The notes under the pieces: model-generated
What the model was told of the DNA's origin: nothing
Database searches by the model: none
What the model saw: only the letters and a program-made list of their open reading frames with translations
Program-made: the position numbers and the translations under genes
DNA from: CAZOLI01 sp964580675
GTDB lineage: Bacteria > Planctomycetota > MHYJ01 > CAYXQY01
DNA: 64,000 nucleotides
Direction: 5' to 3'
NCBI GenBank assembly: GCA_964580675.1
Contig: CAZOLI010000010.1
Location: forward strand, 1-64,000
Shown: piece by piece, positions 52,809 to 62,204 of the stretch
How positions within the stretch are numbered: the first letter of the stretch is position 1
Layout: the number at the start of each line of letters is the position of its first letter

Positions 52809-53609
52809 ATGGAACGAAATGACGACGGAATCTGGGGGCGAATTAAATCGTACATAGCGAACACTCAGCTATGGCGGTCCATCTTCCGACATGGTTATCC
52901 GGATACCCCCCGGAACCGATCCCTGGTAATGCTTTCCAATGTGTTTCTTCATCTTCACCCGGTGCGAACCCGGAAATCCGGGCTTCGTCTGCGGTTTACG
53001 TGGGGAATGGGGGGCATTACGTTTTTCCTGTTCCTCGTCCTGACGGTAACCGGGTTTTTACTGATGTTTTACTACCACCCAAACCCGGGACGGGCGTACC
53101 ACGATATCCAGTATTTGCGTGAGGATGTGCCGCTCGGCATTATGCGGGAGATGCACCGCTGGGCGGCTCACGGAATGGTTATTACCGTCATGCTGCATAT
53201 GCTGCGTGTGTTTATGACCGGGTCGTACAAAACCCCGCGGGAATTTAACTGGGTGATCGGGGTCATTTTGCTCGTGGTCACTTTTCTGCTGAGTTTCACG
53301 GGATACCTTCTTCCGTGGGACCAGCTGGCCATGTGGGCCATCACGGTGGGCGCAAACATGGCTCGAGCGACCCCGTTTCTGGGCTACGAAGGACCGGGGC
53401 AGCAATTGCTTGAATTTGGTGGCGTGGAATTTATTCACTCCGGAGCGGACGCAAGGTTTCTGCTTCTGGGTGCGGATCGTGTGTCCGGCCCGTCTTTGCT
53501 GCGGTTTTACGTGCTTCATTGTGTGGTCCTGCCCCTCGTGGCAGCTGTGCTGATGTCGATACACTTCTGGCGGGTTCGCAAGGATGGTATGATTTCCGGA
53601 CCCGTTTGA
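52809..53609 (+). CDS. cytochrome b6-like subunit
   Basis: A 266-residue protein with four membrane helices, corresponding to the N-terminal half of mitochondrial cytochrome b. Haem ligands are the pair in helix B (MHRW and LHML, spaced by 13) and in helix D (VLHC and SIHFW, spaced by 14 residues, the b6f-like spacing). The CD loop carries ATPFLGYEGP. It binds the two b haems and forms much of the quinol sites. It is followed by a subunit IV-like gene, so cytochrome b is split as in b6f and Gram-positive menaquinol complexes. Confidence 0.93.
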   Translation: MERNDDGIWGRIKSYIANTQLWRSIFRHGYPDTPRNRSLVMLSNVFLHLHPVRTRKSGLRLRFTWGMGGITFFLFLVLTVTGFLLMFYYHPNPGRAYHDIQYLREDVPLGIMREMHRWAAHGMVITVMLHMLRVFMTGSYKTPREFNWVIGVILLVVTFLLSFTGYLLPWDQLAMWAITVGANMARATPFLGYEGPGQQLLEFGGVEFIHSGADARFLLLGADRVSGPSLLRFYVLHCVVLPLVAAVLMSIHFWRVRKDGMISGPV

Positions 53610-53695
53610 CGTCCGCGGGTTGAGAACTTGTAAATTCTTATCTTGATGGTTGGTAAACGATACAGAGACGGATTTTCTGAGCACTGGAGGGTGCT

Positions 53696-54787
53696 TTGGT
53701 TGAAACAATAAAGGAACTGTTTAATGCCGCAAGCAGTCCGGAGACGGTGTTCTTCGGGTCACTGATTCTGCTGCTCCTCGCCTTGCGGTACTACCGAACC
53801 TGGACCAAACCGAAGTATGCCATTATCCCTCCCATACTTTACCTGGCGTTTATGGCCTTTGCCGTCCAGGACCCGAATTTCGGGGAGCTTGTGCAGGAGC
53901 CGGATAATGTTCCCATCCTTCTGCTCCAGGTGTTTCTGTATTTCTTCCTCTGGCTTTCCCTCCGTCAGGCCGCCATTAACGACGAGCGGATTGAGAACGG
54001 GAAGCCCCCGATTGAAAAAACCGAAGCCGAGACCAAAATATTTACCTGGCCGGATCTGGTCTACGTCGAGTTCCTGACGGCCATTATAATTCTTGTTCTC
54101 CTGATCGTATGGTCCATTCTTATTCCGGCCCCGCTGGAGGAACCAGCCAATCCCACCCACGCCCCGAATCCATCGAAGGCTCCCTGGTATTTCCTTGGAT
54201 TACAGGAGATGCTGGTCTACTTTGATCCGTGGATTGCAGGGGTGGTTCTTCCCACGTTGATCATTGTCGGGTTGATGGCCATCCCCTACATAGACAAAAA
54301 CCCGAAGGGAAAAGGGTACTATACACTGAAGCAGCGACCGTTTGCCATCACGATGTTTCTGGTGGGCTTTGTCGTGTTCTGGATGGTGTATATTCAGATG
54401 GGAACCTTTCTGCGAGGGCCAAACTGGAACTTCTTTGGCCCGTTTGAGCAGTGGACCGTCGACAAGTCCCCCGCGCTGACAAACATTGACCTCTCCGAGA
54501 TTTTCTGGCTCAAAATGCTCGGGTATGAGGTAATGCCCAAGGACTGGTACATACGGGAGGCCCCCGGCATCGCTCTTGTGTTGTTTTACTTTATCGGGAT
54601 GCCGCCTATTCTGCTTGCCGTGGTGCCGTTTTTTCGGAAGTTATTTCGTGAAATGGGGTTCCTCAGATGGAGCCTCTTTATCTTCCTGTTTCTGACGATG
54701 ATGTCCATTCCGATCAAGCAGATTCTGCGGTGGACGATCAACCTGAAGTACATTGTTCACATAGACGAGTTCTTCTTTAACATCTGA
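53696..54787 (+). CDS. extended subunit IV-like cytochrome b C-terminal subunit
   Basis: A 363-residue membrane protein with about seven or eight helices, larger than subunit IV (about 160 aa) because of N-terminal segments (about 10-120). The start is TTG at 53696 with GGAGG five bases upstream. The Qo-site motif PEWY is replaced: the segment reads KAPWYFLGLQE, so the glutamate that accepts a quinol proton is missing and Pro precedes Trp. Further on, LRGPNWNFFGP matches bc-complex sequences in which the last helices contact the cytochrome subunit. It lies between the b6-like gene and the multihaem gene. Confidence 0.88.
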   Translation: MVETIKELFNAASSPETVFFGSLILLLLALRYYRTWTKPKYAIIPPILYLAFMAFAVQDPNFGELVQEPDNVPILLLQVFLYFFLWLSLRQAAINDERIENGKPPIEKTEAETKIFTWPDLVYVEFLTAIIILVLLIVWSILIPAPLEEPANPTHAPNPSKAPWYFLGLQEMLVYFDPWIAGVVLPTLIIVGLMAIPYIDKNPKGKGYYTLKQRPFAITMFLVGFVVFWMVYIQMGTFLRGPNWNFFGPFEQWTVDKSPALTNIDLSEIFWLKMLGYEVMPKDWYIREAPGIALVLFYFIGMPPILLAVVPFFRKLFREMGFLRWSLFIFLFLTMMSIPIKQILRWTINLKYIVHIDEFFFNI

Positions 54788-54795
54788 CGACGCCG

Positions 54796-57700
54796 ATGGC
54801 TATACTGCGTGAGGAATATCATTACAATTATCCCCTGATTCACTGGGTCTTTTTTCTGTCGGCCCTGGCCCTGTGCGGGGCCTCGGTGTGGATGATCTGG
54901 GACGATTACGATCGCCAGTGGAAGGAGTTTCAGCGGGAGGCGCAAACCAAACTTGCCGAGGTACGAAAGCAGAGATACGAGGAAGAAAAACAGAGGATCA
55001 GTGACAATATTGAGGATCTGAAGCAGGAGAAGAGGGACCTGGAGGAGAAAATCGAAAAGAAGCTGGGAGAGGCCCCGTCCGTGGAGGTCTATGAAACGCA
55101 GCTTAAGCGGCTAAAAAAGAAGCGTGATCGTGCACAGAAGAAATACGATCAATCAAAATCCGTCAAACGGGAAATTAACTGGAAGATACTGGATACCCTG
55201 CGGAGGAAAGGACGCGACTCGGAGGAATATCAAACGCTGCAAAAGGAACTGGAAGAGCAGAAGAAGACCATAGAGGAAAACCGGTTGGAGGTCGCGGAAC
55301 TCGAACAGAAAATAGAGGAAAAAAGCCAGGTGCTGAAGGAGGTCAGGAGGTTACAGCGGGACATTGACCAGAAGGAGAAAAAATTATCCGGTCTCCGGCG
55401 TTCCTACGAAAGCATTTCCCCCGGCAACATCACCAACCGGGTACGAAACGCTCCGATTCTTGATTATGCGAGTCCCACCATCAAGCCGGAGCAGGTTGTT
55501 CTGGAGCATTTTAAGGACGACCTTCATTATACAAAGGTCCGAAAAGTGGATCGGTGTCAGACCTGTCATTATTTCATTGACAAACCGGGCTTCGAGGACC
55601 TGGAGAACCCGTACAAAACACACCCGAAACTTGATGTATACCTCGGCGGAAATTCTCCCCATCCGATGAATGAATACGGGTGTACGGTCTGTCACGAGGG
55701 CCGGGGACGCGCACTGCATTTTGCCCGGGCCGATCACTCCACGACCGACGAGGCCAAACGGGAACGCTGGAAGGAGGAGTACGGATGGGAGAAACAGGAA
55801 CACTGGAAACATCCCATGAAACCCCAGGAGTACATTGAATCTTCCTGCAGGAAGTGTCACGAAAAAAATGAGATGGTTCCCTTCGCGGAGGACCTGAACA
55901 GAGGTGAAAAACTGGTTCGCCGCAAGGGCTGTTACGGCTGTCACAAGATCAAGGGGCATGAAGACCTTCCCAATCCGGGACCGGGATTGCGGAAGATTAA
56001 AGCGAAGGTGGACAAGAAATGGATGTACCGGTGGATCCGGAAGCCCTCCGCCTTTAAACATTCCCGGATGCCCAATTTTTACGGTTTGTCCAATGACAGC
56101 GAACCAAGGTTCCGGGATTATAACACGGTGGAAATCCGGGCCATCACGGAATACCTCTGGAATATGTCCGAAACACCGGACAACTGGGAGGAACTTCCAT
56201 CCGATATGGCCGGTAATGCGGAACGGGGACAGGAACTCTTTGAGAAACGGGGCTGCGAGGCCTGTCACTCGGTGAATAAACCGACGGAATGGGCGAACAA
56301 GGGAGAGAACTGGACACGGGGCTTCGGGTTCGACCTTGGTGGGGTTTCCGAAAAGGTGGAGTCAAAAGAGTGGCTGTTTAACTGGATCAAGAACCCGAAA
56401 CGGTACGATGCCCATGCCCGGATGCCGGACCTTGGGCTTTCGGACGAAGAAGCACTACACATCGCAACCTACCTGAAGGAGCACCCCCGGTTTGGCAACA
56501 TCCGCCAGGAACGAGAATTTAAGCGTCCATTTCCCGACGAGGACGAAATTAAGAACAAGGGATTGGATGAACTGATCCGGAAACAGTTGATGGTGTCACA
56601 TTCGGAGTACGTGGTTCGTCGTTTGATGGATCTTCTGAGTCAGGAGAACGTAACCGAAGAGGATCTGAAGAAGGCGTCCGCGGACAAAACCGTACAGCGT
56701 GTCGTCCGGGACATCGATGACCCATACCGCAGAAAACTGGTATGGCTCGGTGATAAAATGATCCGGATGCGGGGCTGCGCAAACTGTCACGACATCAAAG
56801 GAATGGAGGATGCCGGAAAAGTCGGCGCGGAGTTATCCGGGTCCAATGCGGTGGGAAGCAAGCCGCTGTTCATGTTTGCCTTTGGCAATCTGAAGGAAGA
56901 AGCACTCCCCCACGGGGCCGAAATGAAGAAGGAGCTCGAGCAGAAAGGGTGGTTGCTCCGGGAGACGCGCTGGGATTGGCTCGAACAGAAGCTGAAACAT
57001 CCCCGTTCCTTTGATTACGGACAGCCGGAGCTGGCCTATCGGTCCAAGCTGAAGATGCCGAAATTTGAACTCACGGAGGAGGAAGTCACCTCCATCACGA
57101 CCTTCCTGATGGGCCTGACCAAGGAGGAAATTCCCCACGAATACCGCGACGAACCGGAAGGAAAGGAGCGCGAGATTGAGAAGGGAAAACGTATTATTCA
57201 GGAAAACAATTGTACCGGCTGTCACCGAATTGGGGTTCAGCTGCGGGATGTTCTTGTGTATCCAAACGAAGAGTACTGGGCGAACACATTTCTCGAGAAA
57301 TGCCAGGAAAATCCGGACATGTGGCTTGGTGCTCACCTCTGGGTGAAATTTAAAAACCCGGATGCCCAGAAGCCGGATTTGGAGAAAGAAGTGGCGGAAA
57401 AAGGATACAGTCTGGGATCGCTTGACCGGTTAAAACAGCGACAGGTTACAATTGTTGGCGAGAAAGGGGACTACTTTGACCAGGAACTCCTTGAGGCGCT
57501 GGAAGCCTACAAATATCGCCGGATTCCGATCTACGGGTGGAATGAGGGAACGATTCAGCGCCGGATTGACGAGTCGGCCGCTCATCCGCCGGAACTAAAA
57601 CTTACCGGCAAGCGCATTCGGAGCAAGTGGTTGTTTGATTTCCTGAAGAAACCGCAGGAAAACCGGTACCGGCGCGAGTTGCCCATTCGGATGCCCAACT

Positions 57701-58128
57701 TCGGGTTAACCGACGATGAAGTACTGACGCTGAGTCGGTTCTTCTACTACCGCAACGACGAACATTACCCGTACGAAACGGAGGAGATGACCGGAGAAAT
57801 CACCGAGGAAGAACACCAGATCGGACGACGGGTTGCCAAGCAGTGCTACGAGGACTGTCACAAAGACGTCTCCCCGCAACTGCCGGTGCCCAAACTTTCC
57901 TGGGCGAAAGACCGGCTCAAGCCCAAGTGGCTTGATGAAATGGGCTGGATCGCCACGCCCGAGGAACAGGATCAGGGCAAAGGACCGAAAACACTGGAAC
58001 CGGGCACCGGTATGGCCATGACGGTAAAAGTGGGTTCGCAGGAGGAGAAACGGGCCCTGATCAAATACATTCTTCAGTTGACGGACGAAGCCTACCGGAA
58101 GGAAATTCAGGAGGCAAATGGGGAATAA
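54796..58128 (+). CDS. giant multihaem cytochrome c with N-terminal coiled coil
   Basis: An 1110-residue protein. Residues about 12-33 form one membrane helix; 40-215 are a long coiled coil; the remainder is a periplasmic cytochrome. Seven CxxCH sites begin near residues 254, 296, 351, 379, 487, 661 and 806. An eighth site near 1017 is CYEDCH, a CX3CH motif. Each of the later sites is followed by a mono-haem-like module of about 100-150 residues. The helix end (MIWDDYDRQWKEFQRE) also resembles other bacterial bc-linked cytochromes. It replaces cytochrome c1 in the complex and would carry electrons onwards. It follows the subunit IV-like gene by eight bases. Confidence 0.9.
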   Translation: MAILREEYHYNYPLIHWVFFLSALALCGASVWMIWDDYDRQWKEFQREAQTKLAEVRKQRYEEEKQRISDNIEDLKQEKRDLEEKIEKKLGEAPSVEVYETQLKRLKKKRDRAQKKYDQSKSVKREINWKILDTLRRKGRDSEEYQTLQKELEEQKKTIEENRLEVAELEQKIEEKSQVLKEVRRLQRDIDQKEKKLSGLRRSYESISPGNITNRVRNAPILDYASPTIKPEQVVLEHFKDDLHYTKVRKVDRCQTCHYFIDKPGFEDLENPYKTHPKLDVYLGGNSPHPMNEYGCTVCHEGRGRALHFARADHSTTDEAKRERWKEEYGWEKQEHWKHPMKPQEYIESSCRKCHEKNEMVPFAEDLNRGEKLVRRKGCYGCHKIKGHEDLPNPGPGLRKIKAKVDKKWMYRWIRKPSAFKHSRMPNFYGLSNDSEPRFRDYNTVEIRAITEYLWNMSETPDNWEELPSDMAGNAERGQELFEKRGCEACHSVNKPTEWANKGENWTRGFGFDLGGVSEKVESKEWLFNWIKNPKRYDAHARMPDLGLSDEEALHIATYLKEHPRFGNIRQEREFKRPFPDEDEIKNKGLDELIRKQLMVSHSEYVVRRLMDLLSQENVTEEDLKKASADKTVQRVVRDIDDPYRRKLVWLGDKMIRMRGCANCHDIKGMEDAGKVGAELSGSNAVGSKPLFMFAFGNLKEEALPHGAEMKKELEQKGWLLRETRWDWLEQKLKHPRSFDYGQPELAYRSKLKMPKFELTEEEVTSITTFLMGLTKEEIPHEYRDEPEGKEREIEKGKRIIQENNCTGCHRIGVQLRDVLVYPNEEYWANTFLEKCQENPDMWLGAHLWVKFKNPDAQKPDLEKEVAEKGYSLGSLDRLKQRQVTIVGEKGDYFDQELLEALEAYKYRRIPIYGWNEGTIQRRIDESAAHPPELKLTGKRIRSKWLFDFLKKPQENRYRRELPIRMPNFGLTDDEVLTLSRFFYYRNDEHYPYETEEMTGEITEEEHQIGRRVAKQCYEDCHKDVSPQLPVPKLSWAKDRLKPKWLDEMGWIATPEEQDQGKGPKTLEPGTGMAMTVKVGSQEEKRALIKYILQLTDEAYRKEIQEANGE

Positions 58129-58301
58129 TCGGGAGGGATGTGGGATTGAGGTTGATGTGTTGATGAACATTTGTCTCCGTGTTTCGGTTGATTTCCTTCG
58201 TTTCTTTCGATAGTATCCGTCGATTCCTCGTTGGAAGGATACGGAAGAAACTTTTTGAATGCGTGTGATCTTTTTTTATTGAAATGTGATTGGAGGTTCA
58301 G

Positions 58302-59120
58302 ATGAACAGAAACTTACTTGCAGTGCTTTTCGTTTCGACGGCCATAGTGATGTTCGGTTGTGGAGGGGGCGGAAACGGAGGCGGAGGTCCTTCAGATAAC
58401 GGCGGTACGGATGGTAAATCCGGATCCAAAGATTCCGCCGAGGAACTGGAGACCGTATCAAGTCCCGGAGAGAACTGGGGAACGGTGGAAGGTCGAGTTG
58501 TACTGAAAGGAGACGTGCCGGGGCCGGAAAAGTTCCGGGCCAAGGACCACGAAGGATGTGGCCTTGAACAGGGGGCCCGCAGTGTGGAAATTCAACGGGT
58601 GGAAACCGGCGAGGACAAGAAACTTTCTGGCGCCTTCGTCTGGCTCGAGGGCGTGAACAAGGCCCTTGAAGGGGGTCTCCCCGAGAAGAATCAGGAGATT
58701 GATCAAAAAGGATGCCGGTTTCATCCCGACGCCCTTCTCGCTCAGAAAGGAGGCACCCTTACGCTGAAGAACTCCGACCAGACAACTCACAATTTCGCCT
58801 GGAATGGAAGTTCCGGCATCACCAGCGGGGACATTAATCAGGATGGCGGGGCAAGTGATAAACCACTTACGTTTAAAAGGGTGGAAACGCTTACGTTCTC
58901 CTGCGACAAGCATCCCTGGATGGGTGGTATGATCCGTGTTGCAAATCATCATGCGTACGCGCTGACGGGCAAAGACGGGTCCTTTTCGTTTCAGGTTCCG
59001 CCCGGTGACTACACCCTGAACGTCCGTCACAAATCGATGACGAACAAGGAACCAAAGCAGGTGGAGATCACCGTTGAAGAAGGTGGAACGGTGGAGAAGG
59101 AGGTCGAACTGGGTCTCTAA
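58302..59120 (+). CDS. blue-copper (cupredoxin) lipoprotein with C-terminal beta domain
   Basis: ATG at 58302 is preceded by GGAGG five bases upstream. A lipoprotein signal ends in VMFGC, cysteine about residue 20, followed by a Gly/Asn/Ser-rich linker. The copper domain (about 60-205) has a His in TTHNFAW and the loop CDKHPWM, an amicyanin-like CxxHxxM site. The last 70 residues (GKDGSFSFQVPPGDYTLNV) are a carboxypeptidase-regulatory-like beta domain. This two-domain layout is common in planctomycete secreted proteins. As the last gene before the operon terminator it may accept electrons from the multihaem cytochrome; that is an inference. Confidence 0.82.
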   Translation: MNRNLLAVLFVSTAIVMFGCGGGGNGGGGPSDNGGTDGKSGSKDSAEELETVSSPGENWGTVEGRVVLKGDVPGPEKFRAKDHEGCGLEQGARSVEIQRVETGEDKKLSGAFVWLEGVNKALEGGLPEKNQEIDQKGCRFHPDALLAQKGGTLTLKNSDQTTHNFAWNGSSGITSGDINQDGGASDKPLTFKRVETLTFSCDKHPWMGGMIRVANHHAYALTGKDGSFSFQVPPGDYTLNVRHKSMTNKEPKQVEITVEEGGTVEKEVELGL

Positions 59121-59160
59121 ATTTTACGGGAGCCCGATAAAATTCAAAGAATCGTTCTGA

Positions 59161-59194
59161 GCCACCCGGTTTTACCGGGTGGCTTTTTTTTTTT
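59161..59194 (+). terminator. Rho-independent terminator of the bc-complex operon
   Basis: A perfect nine-base stem GCCACCCGG/CCGGGTGGC (59161-59169 and 59175-59183) with a TTTTA loop, followed by eleven T. It closes the operon 40 bases after the copper lipoprotein gene. Confidence 0.95.
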
Positions 59195-59322
59195 GAATTT
59201 CCGGTCATCGGGGCTATATGTTTTGTGGTGAATCCGGACGTTTATTTTATTGCGGTTTTTTTAAAAATTCGTGAGACACCGACCGGCTTTGCGTACAGGT
59301 AAATTTACGGGAACAAGGCCAA

Positions 59323-60130
59323 ATGATCGAAACGGAGGAAGATCGGACCAGTACGTGGTTTCTTGTCGTTCTCATGCTGTTCTTTCTCTCGGGAATCGGC
59401 ATGCTGGCCGGTTTCCTCCCCGTGGCTTCTTTCGTAACGGGGATCATGCCCACCGGCACCTTTGTGTTTCTGTTTCTTGTATCGGGGATAATAGTCGTGT
59501 ATATGGCCGGCTTTCGCGAGCACAACATCATACTTACGGGAATTGTTGCCGGTTTGATTCTTGGCGTGCTGGCCGGCTGGAAATTTGGTTCCGGTGCCTC
59601 TTCGTTCACGAGGCTGGGGGATCTGTTTCTCAATGGGCTGAACATGGTCATCATTCCTCTTGTCATTGCTTCGATTATTGTCGGGGTGACGGGACTCGGT
59701 GACGTCCGTCGACTCGGGAAGGTCGGGACCGGTACCATATATACTATGTTGTTACCACGGCCATAGCGGTAACGATCGGCCTGATCATGGTGAATTTGAT
59801 ACAGCTCGGAACCGGATTTGAGGAGCAGGCCCGGGAATAACCCGACATCGTTCAGGAGCAGCAAGACGTCACGACCCTGGAAGTGCTCTGATTCTTGCGG
59901 TGGATTGGTTCCTCGACCGATGTCGGACGACGGTCAATGTATTTTGGGATTCGGTCGGCGCCGTGGTGGTTGATCGATTTGCCTCTACACCAAATCCTGA
60001 ACCGGCTTCCGAAACATTCCTGATGAGTATTGATTTTCCGCCCGTTATTCAGCATAATGGAGCCAGAATTTCGATGATCGATGCTGAGGGAACCCCATTT
60101 TTCCAGCAAAGTTTTAAACCAAGGAGATAA
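59323..60130 (+). pseudogene. decayed dicarboxylate/amino-acid:cation symporter (SDF family)
   Basis: The first 140 codons encode the N-terminal part of a SDF-family symporter (TRLGDLFLNGLNMVIIPLV, GDVRRLGKVG). At the AT-repeat 59737-59743 the frame is lost. Two bases later the true continuation YYVVTTAIAVTIGLIMVNL appears in another frame, as if two bases had been gained. A stop follows at 59838. After a short further stretch (PDIVQEQQDV) the sequence jumps, near 59885-59895, straight to the C-terminal ILAVDWFLDRCRTTVNVF, so roughly 200 codons with the transport core are missing. The gene cannot make a transporter. A frameshift from sequencing cannot explain the internal deletion. Confidence 0.85.
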
Positions 60131-60138
60131 CGTTTGCT

Positions 60139-61128
60139 ATGAAAGGGAAGATGTTTGCTTCTCTGGCCGCCGTATTGCTGGTGCCGTTTCTGATATCCAT
60201 TTCCGGTGCCCAGGTGAAGAAAGGAGAGGTTACCGTGGAACAGTCCGGGGACGGTGAAGTAAAGTGGATTCTCCCCGGGAAACGTCGTGTAAGTCAGGCG
60301 GTGTTTGGAACCATTGAAAATCCCAGAAAACTTATTGATGACGAACTGACCAGAGTGGAACGGAATTATAAATCGTACGTGAAGAAACTGCTTAATGATT
60401 ATCCGTTTCTGGTCGGGCTACCGAAGGATTTACGGGAGCGAGGTGACGAAGACGTGCAGTACGTGAGCAAGCCCACGATGTACAGTGATCGTGTCAAAGA
60501 TATTTCCGATGCCAGTAATTCCCTGAGTGTCACGTATCAAAATTATATAAAGACGGACAAAGCGGGAGACATGACGGATACCCCTGATAAGGTAAAACTA
60601 AATTGCCAGTTTCAGGATCCGGACGGTAACAGCTATAAAATCACGATAAAAAACGTCGTCATGCTCCGAATTCCAGGATATGAAACAGCCGGAGGGGTGT
60701 TAATGGATGGGTATCAGCACGGAACGACCGGCACCGGTACGCCACTGCTTCCCGAAGTGTATACCTACGGGGGATGCTGGGCCCTTGCCGATATCAGTAT
60801 TGACGGATCCACAAAATCAGAAAACAAGAATCGGCTGGTACAGATTATGACGTCCGAAACGCTGCGGGATTCTGATTATCGTCTTGCCATTGAGGAGGAA
60901 ATGCCGTTGATTCCCGAACAGCGGTTTGATGAGAGCCAGCCTCATCAGACCCATATAATGGTTCACCCGATCCGGCGGAATCAGGACAAAAAACTTGTCC
61001 ACGAACCAATGAGTCTTCCTTATAGCGTAGACGGTGAGCCGCAATCCTTCATCGCCGTTTCGTTTGACTCCGCAGAAATTACGAGTGGACTGGATAATCT
61101 GGAAATGATTCCGTCGTACCTGAAGTAA
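60139..61128 (+). CDS. secreted protein of unknown function
   Basis: A 329-residue protein with a signal peptide (MKGKMFASLAAVLLVPFLI, cleavage after SISGA near residue 24). The mature part is mixed alpha/beta: an early LPGKRRVSQAVFG strand pair, a helix DDELTRVERNYKSYVKKLL and later GGCWALADISIDG. One cysteine lies near residue 213 and another near 154. I do not recognise a family. It follows the symporter pseudogene, whose remains include the AAGGAG at 60121-60126 upstream of its start. Confidence 0.7.
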   Translation: MKGKMFASLAAVLLVPFLISISGAQVKKGEVTVEQSGDGEVKWILPGKRRVSQAVFGTIENPRKLIDDELTRVERNYKSYVKKLLNDYPFLVGLPKDLRERGDEDVQYVSKPTMYSDRVKDISDASNSLSVTYQNYIKTDKAGDMTDTPDKVKLNCQFQDPDGNSYKITIKNVVMLRIPGYETAGGVLMDGYQHGTTGTGTPLLPEVYTYGGCWALADISIDGSTKSENKNRLVQIMTSETLRDSDYRLAIEEEMPLIPEQRFDESQPHQTHIMVHPIRRNQDKKLVHEPMSLPYSVDGEPQSFIAVSFDSAEITSGLDNLEMIPSYLK

Positions 61129-61347
61129 TCAGGTCATTTCGGAACGATCGGGAGAACGGTTGAAGGTTATGGTTACGGATCGGGTTTGTCCGAGACCCCA
61201 CATGGGCATTGGAGGAACCTTTCAATGGTCTCCTGCCGGTTCCGGCCTCCAAAAGCACGAATTCTGTCACCGGGGTTTCCGGCCGGAGTGGTGAGTGTCA
61301 TTACTTTTTTTGATAAGATCGTTTTTACAGTTTTCCCAGGTATTATT

Positions 61348-62190
61348 ATGTACGTCACCAGATGTTTTATTGGTTTCCTGGTTGTGTATCTCGGGATTAG
61401 TTTGCCCGTACATGGGCAGGAAGACGAGGCCGGTGAAAAGGAGAAAAAGAAAGAGGAACCGGTAGCGGTGAAAACCGTTGATAACGACCATATTGGATCC
61501 GTCATTGTCGAGGTCTCATGCCGTCGTGCGAAGGGGGATCATTCCCGTCGGACCGGGACCGGAGGTATTATTGTTCGTTCCGATGGGTATGTCCTGGTCA
61601 CGGACGTCAACCGAATTTATCCCGGAAAAAAAGCCCGGGAAAATGGTGTATACATAGTGGACGACGAATATAAAATTCGTTATAAAAAGAAGGATTACAC
61701 GGGAAAATTTTTCGCCAAACTGGACGAGGAGAACCTCGGGCTAATTAAAATTACGAGTGCCCCGGACGATTTCGAGTTTAACCATGTCTCGTTTGCGTCC
61801 AGAGATTCCTTGAGCAAGGAAGACAAAATTACAGTTCTGAAGTCCCACACTGAGCCCCCGAAACAGGTTGATCTGCTGGTTCGCTCAATAAAGGATCGGA
61901 AGGGGAAACCGGATGTTTATGTGACGGAACCCACTCTGATGAAACATATGCTCCTGGATATTCATCTCCTTGGGATGAAAAAGGGACGTATTGTTGGTCT
62001 TGTGGCGGCTGAACCGGTTGAACATCCGAGTACCGGTCTATCCACACACCGTGGCAAACCAAGAATACTCCTTTCCAGTCATTTTAAAAAGTTGATTCAG
62101 AATCCGGAGCAGCATCGGGTATCGGGGAATGGACATCCGGAGGAGGGAACGGAGAAGGAAAACGGAACGGAGAAGAAGGAAGGAGAGTAA
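61348..62190 (+). CDS. secreted HtrA-like pseudo-protease
   Basis: ATG at 61348 gives 280 residues with a signal peptide (MYVTRCFIGFLVVYLGISL...VHG). Residues about 45-130 follow the HtrA fold, with GTGGIIVRSDGYVLVTDVN in place of GSGVII..DGYILTNxHV and ENLGLIKI in place of TDLAVLKI. The catalytic His and Asp both appear as Asn, and no GNSGG serine loop is present. The C-terminal 30 residues are a Glu/Lys/Gly tail. A non-enzymatic scaffold or binding role is inferred. It forms a plus-strand pair with the gene upstream. Confidence 0.6.
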   Translation: MYVTRCFIGFLVVYLGISLPVHGQEDEAGEKEKKKEEPVAVKTVDNDHIGSVIVEVSCRRAKGDHSRRTGTGGIIVRSDGYVLVTDVNRIYPGKKARENGVYIVDDEYKIRYKKKDYTGKFFAKLDEENLGLIKITSAPDDFEFNHVSFASRDSLSKEDKITVLKSHTEPPKQVDLLVRSIKDRKGKPDVYVTEPTLMKHMLLDIHLLGMKKGRIVGLVAAEPVEHPSTGLSTHRGKPRILLSSHFKKLIQNPEQHRVSGNGHPEEGTEKENGTEKKEGE

Positions 62191-62204
62191 GTAATATTTA
62201 AAAA

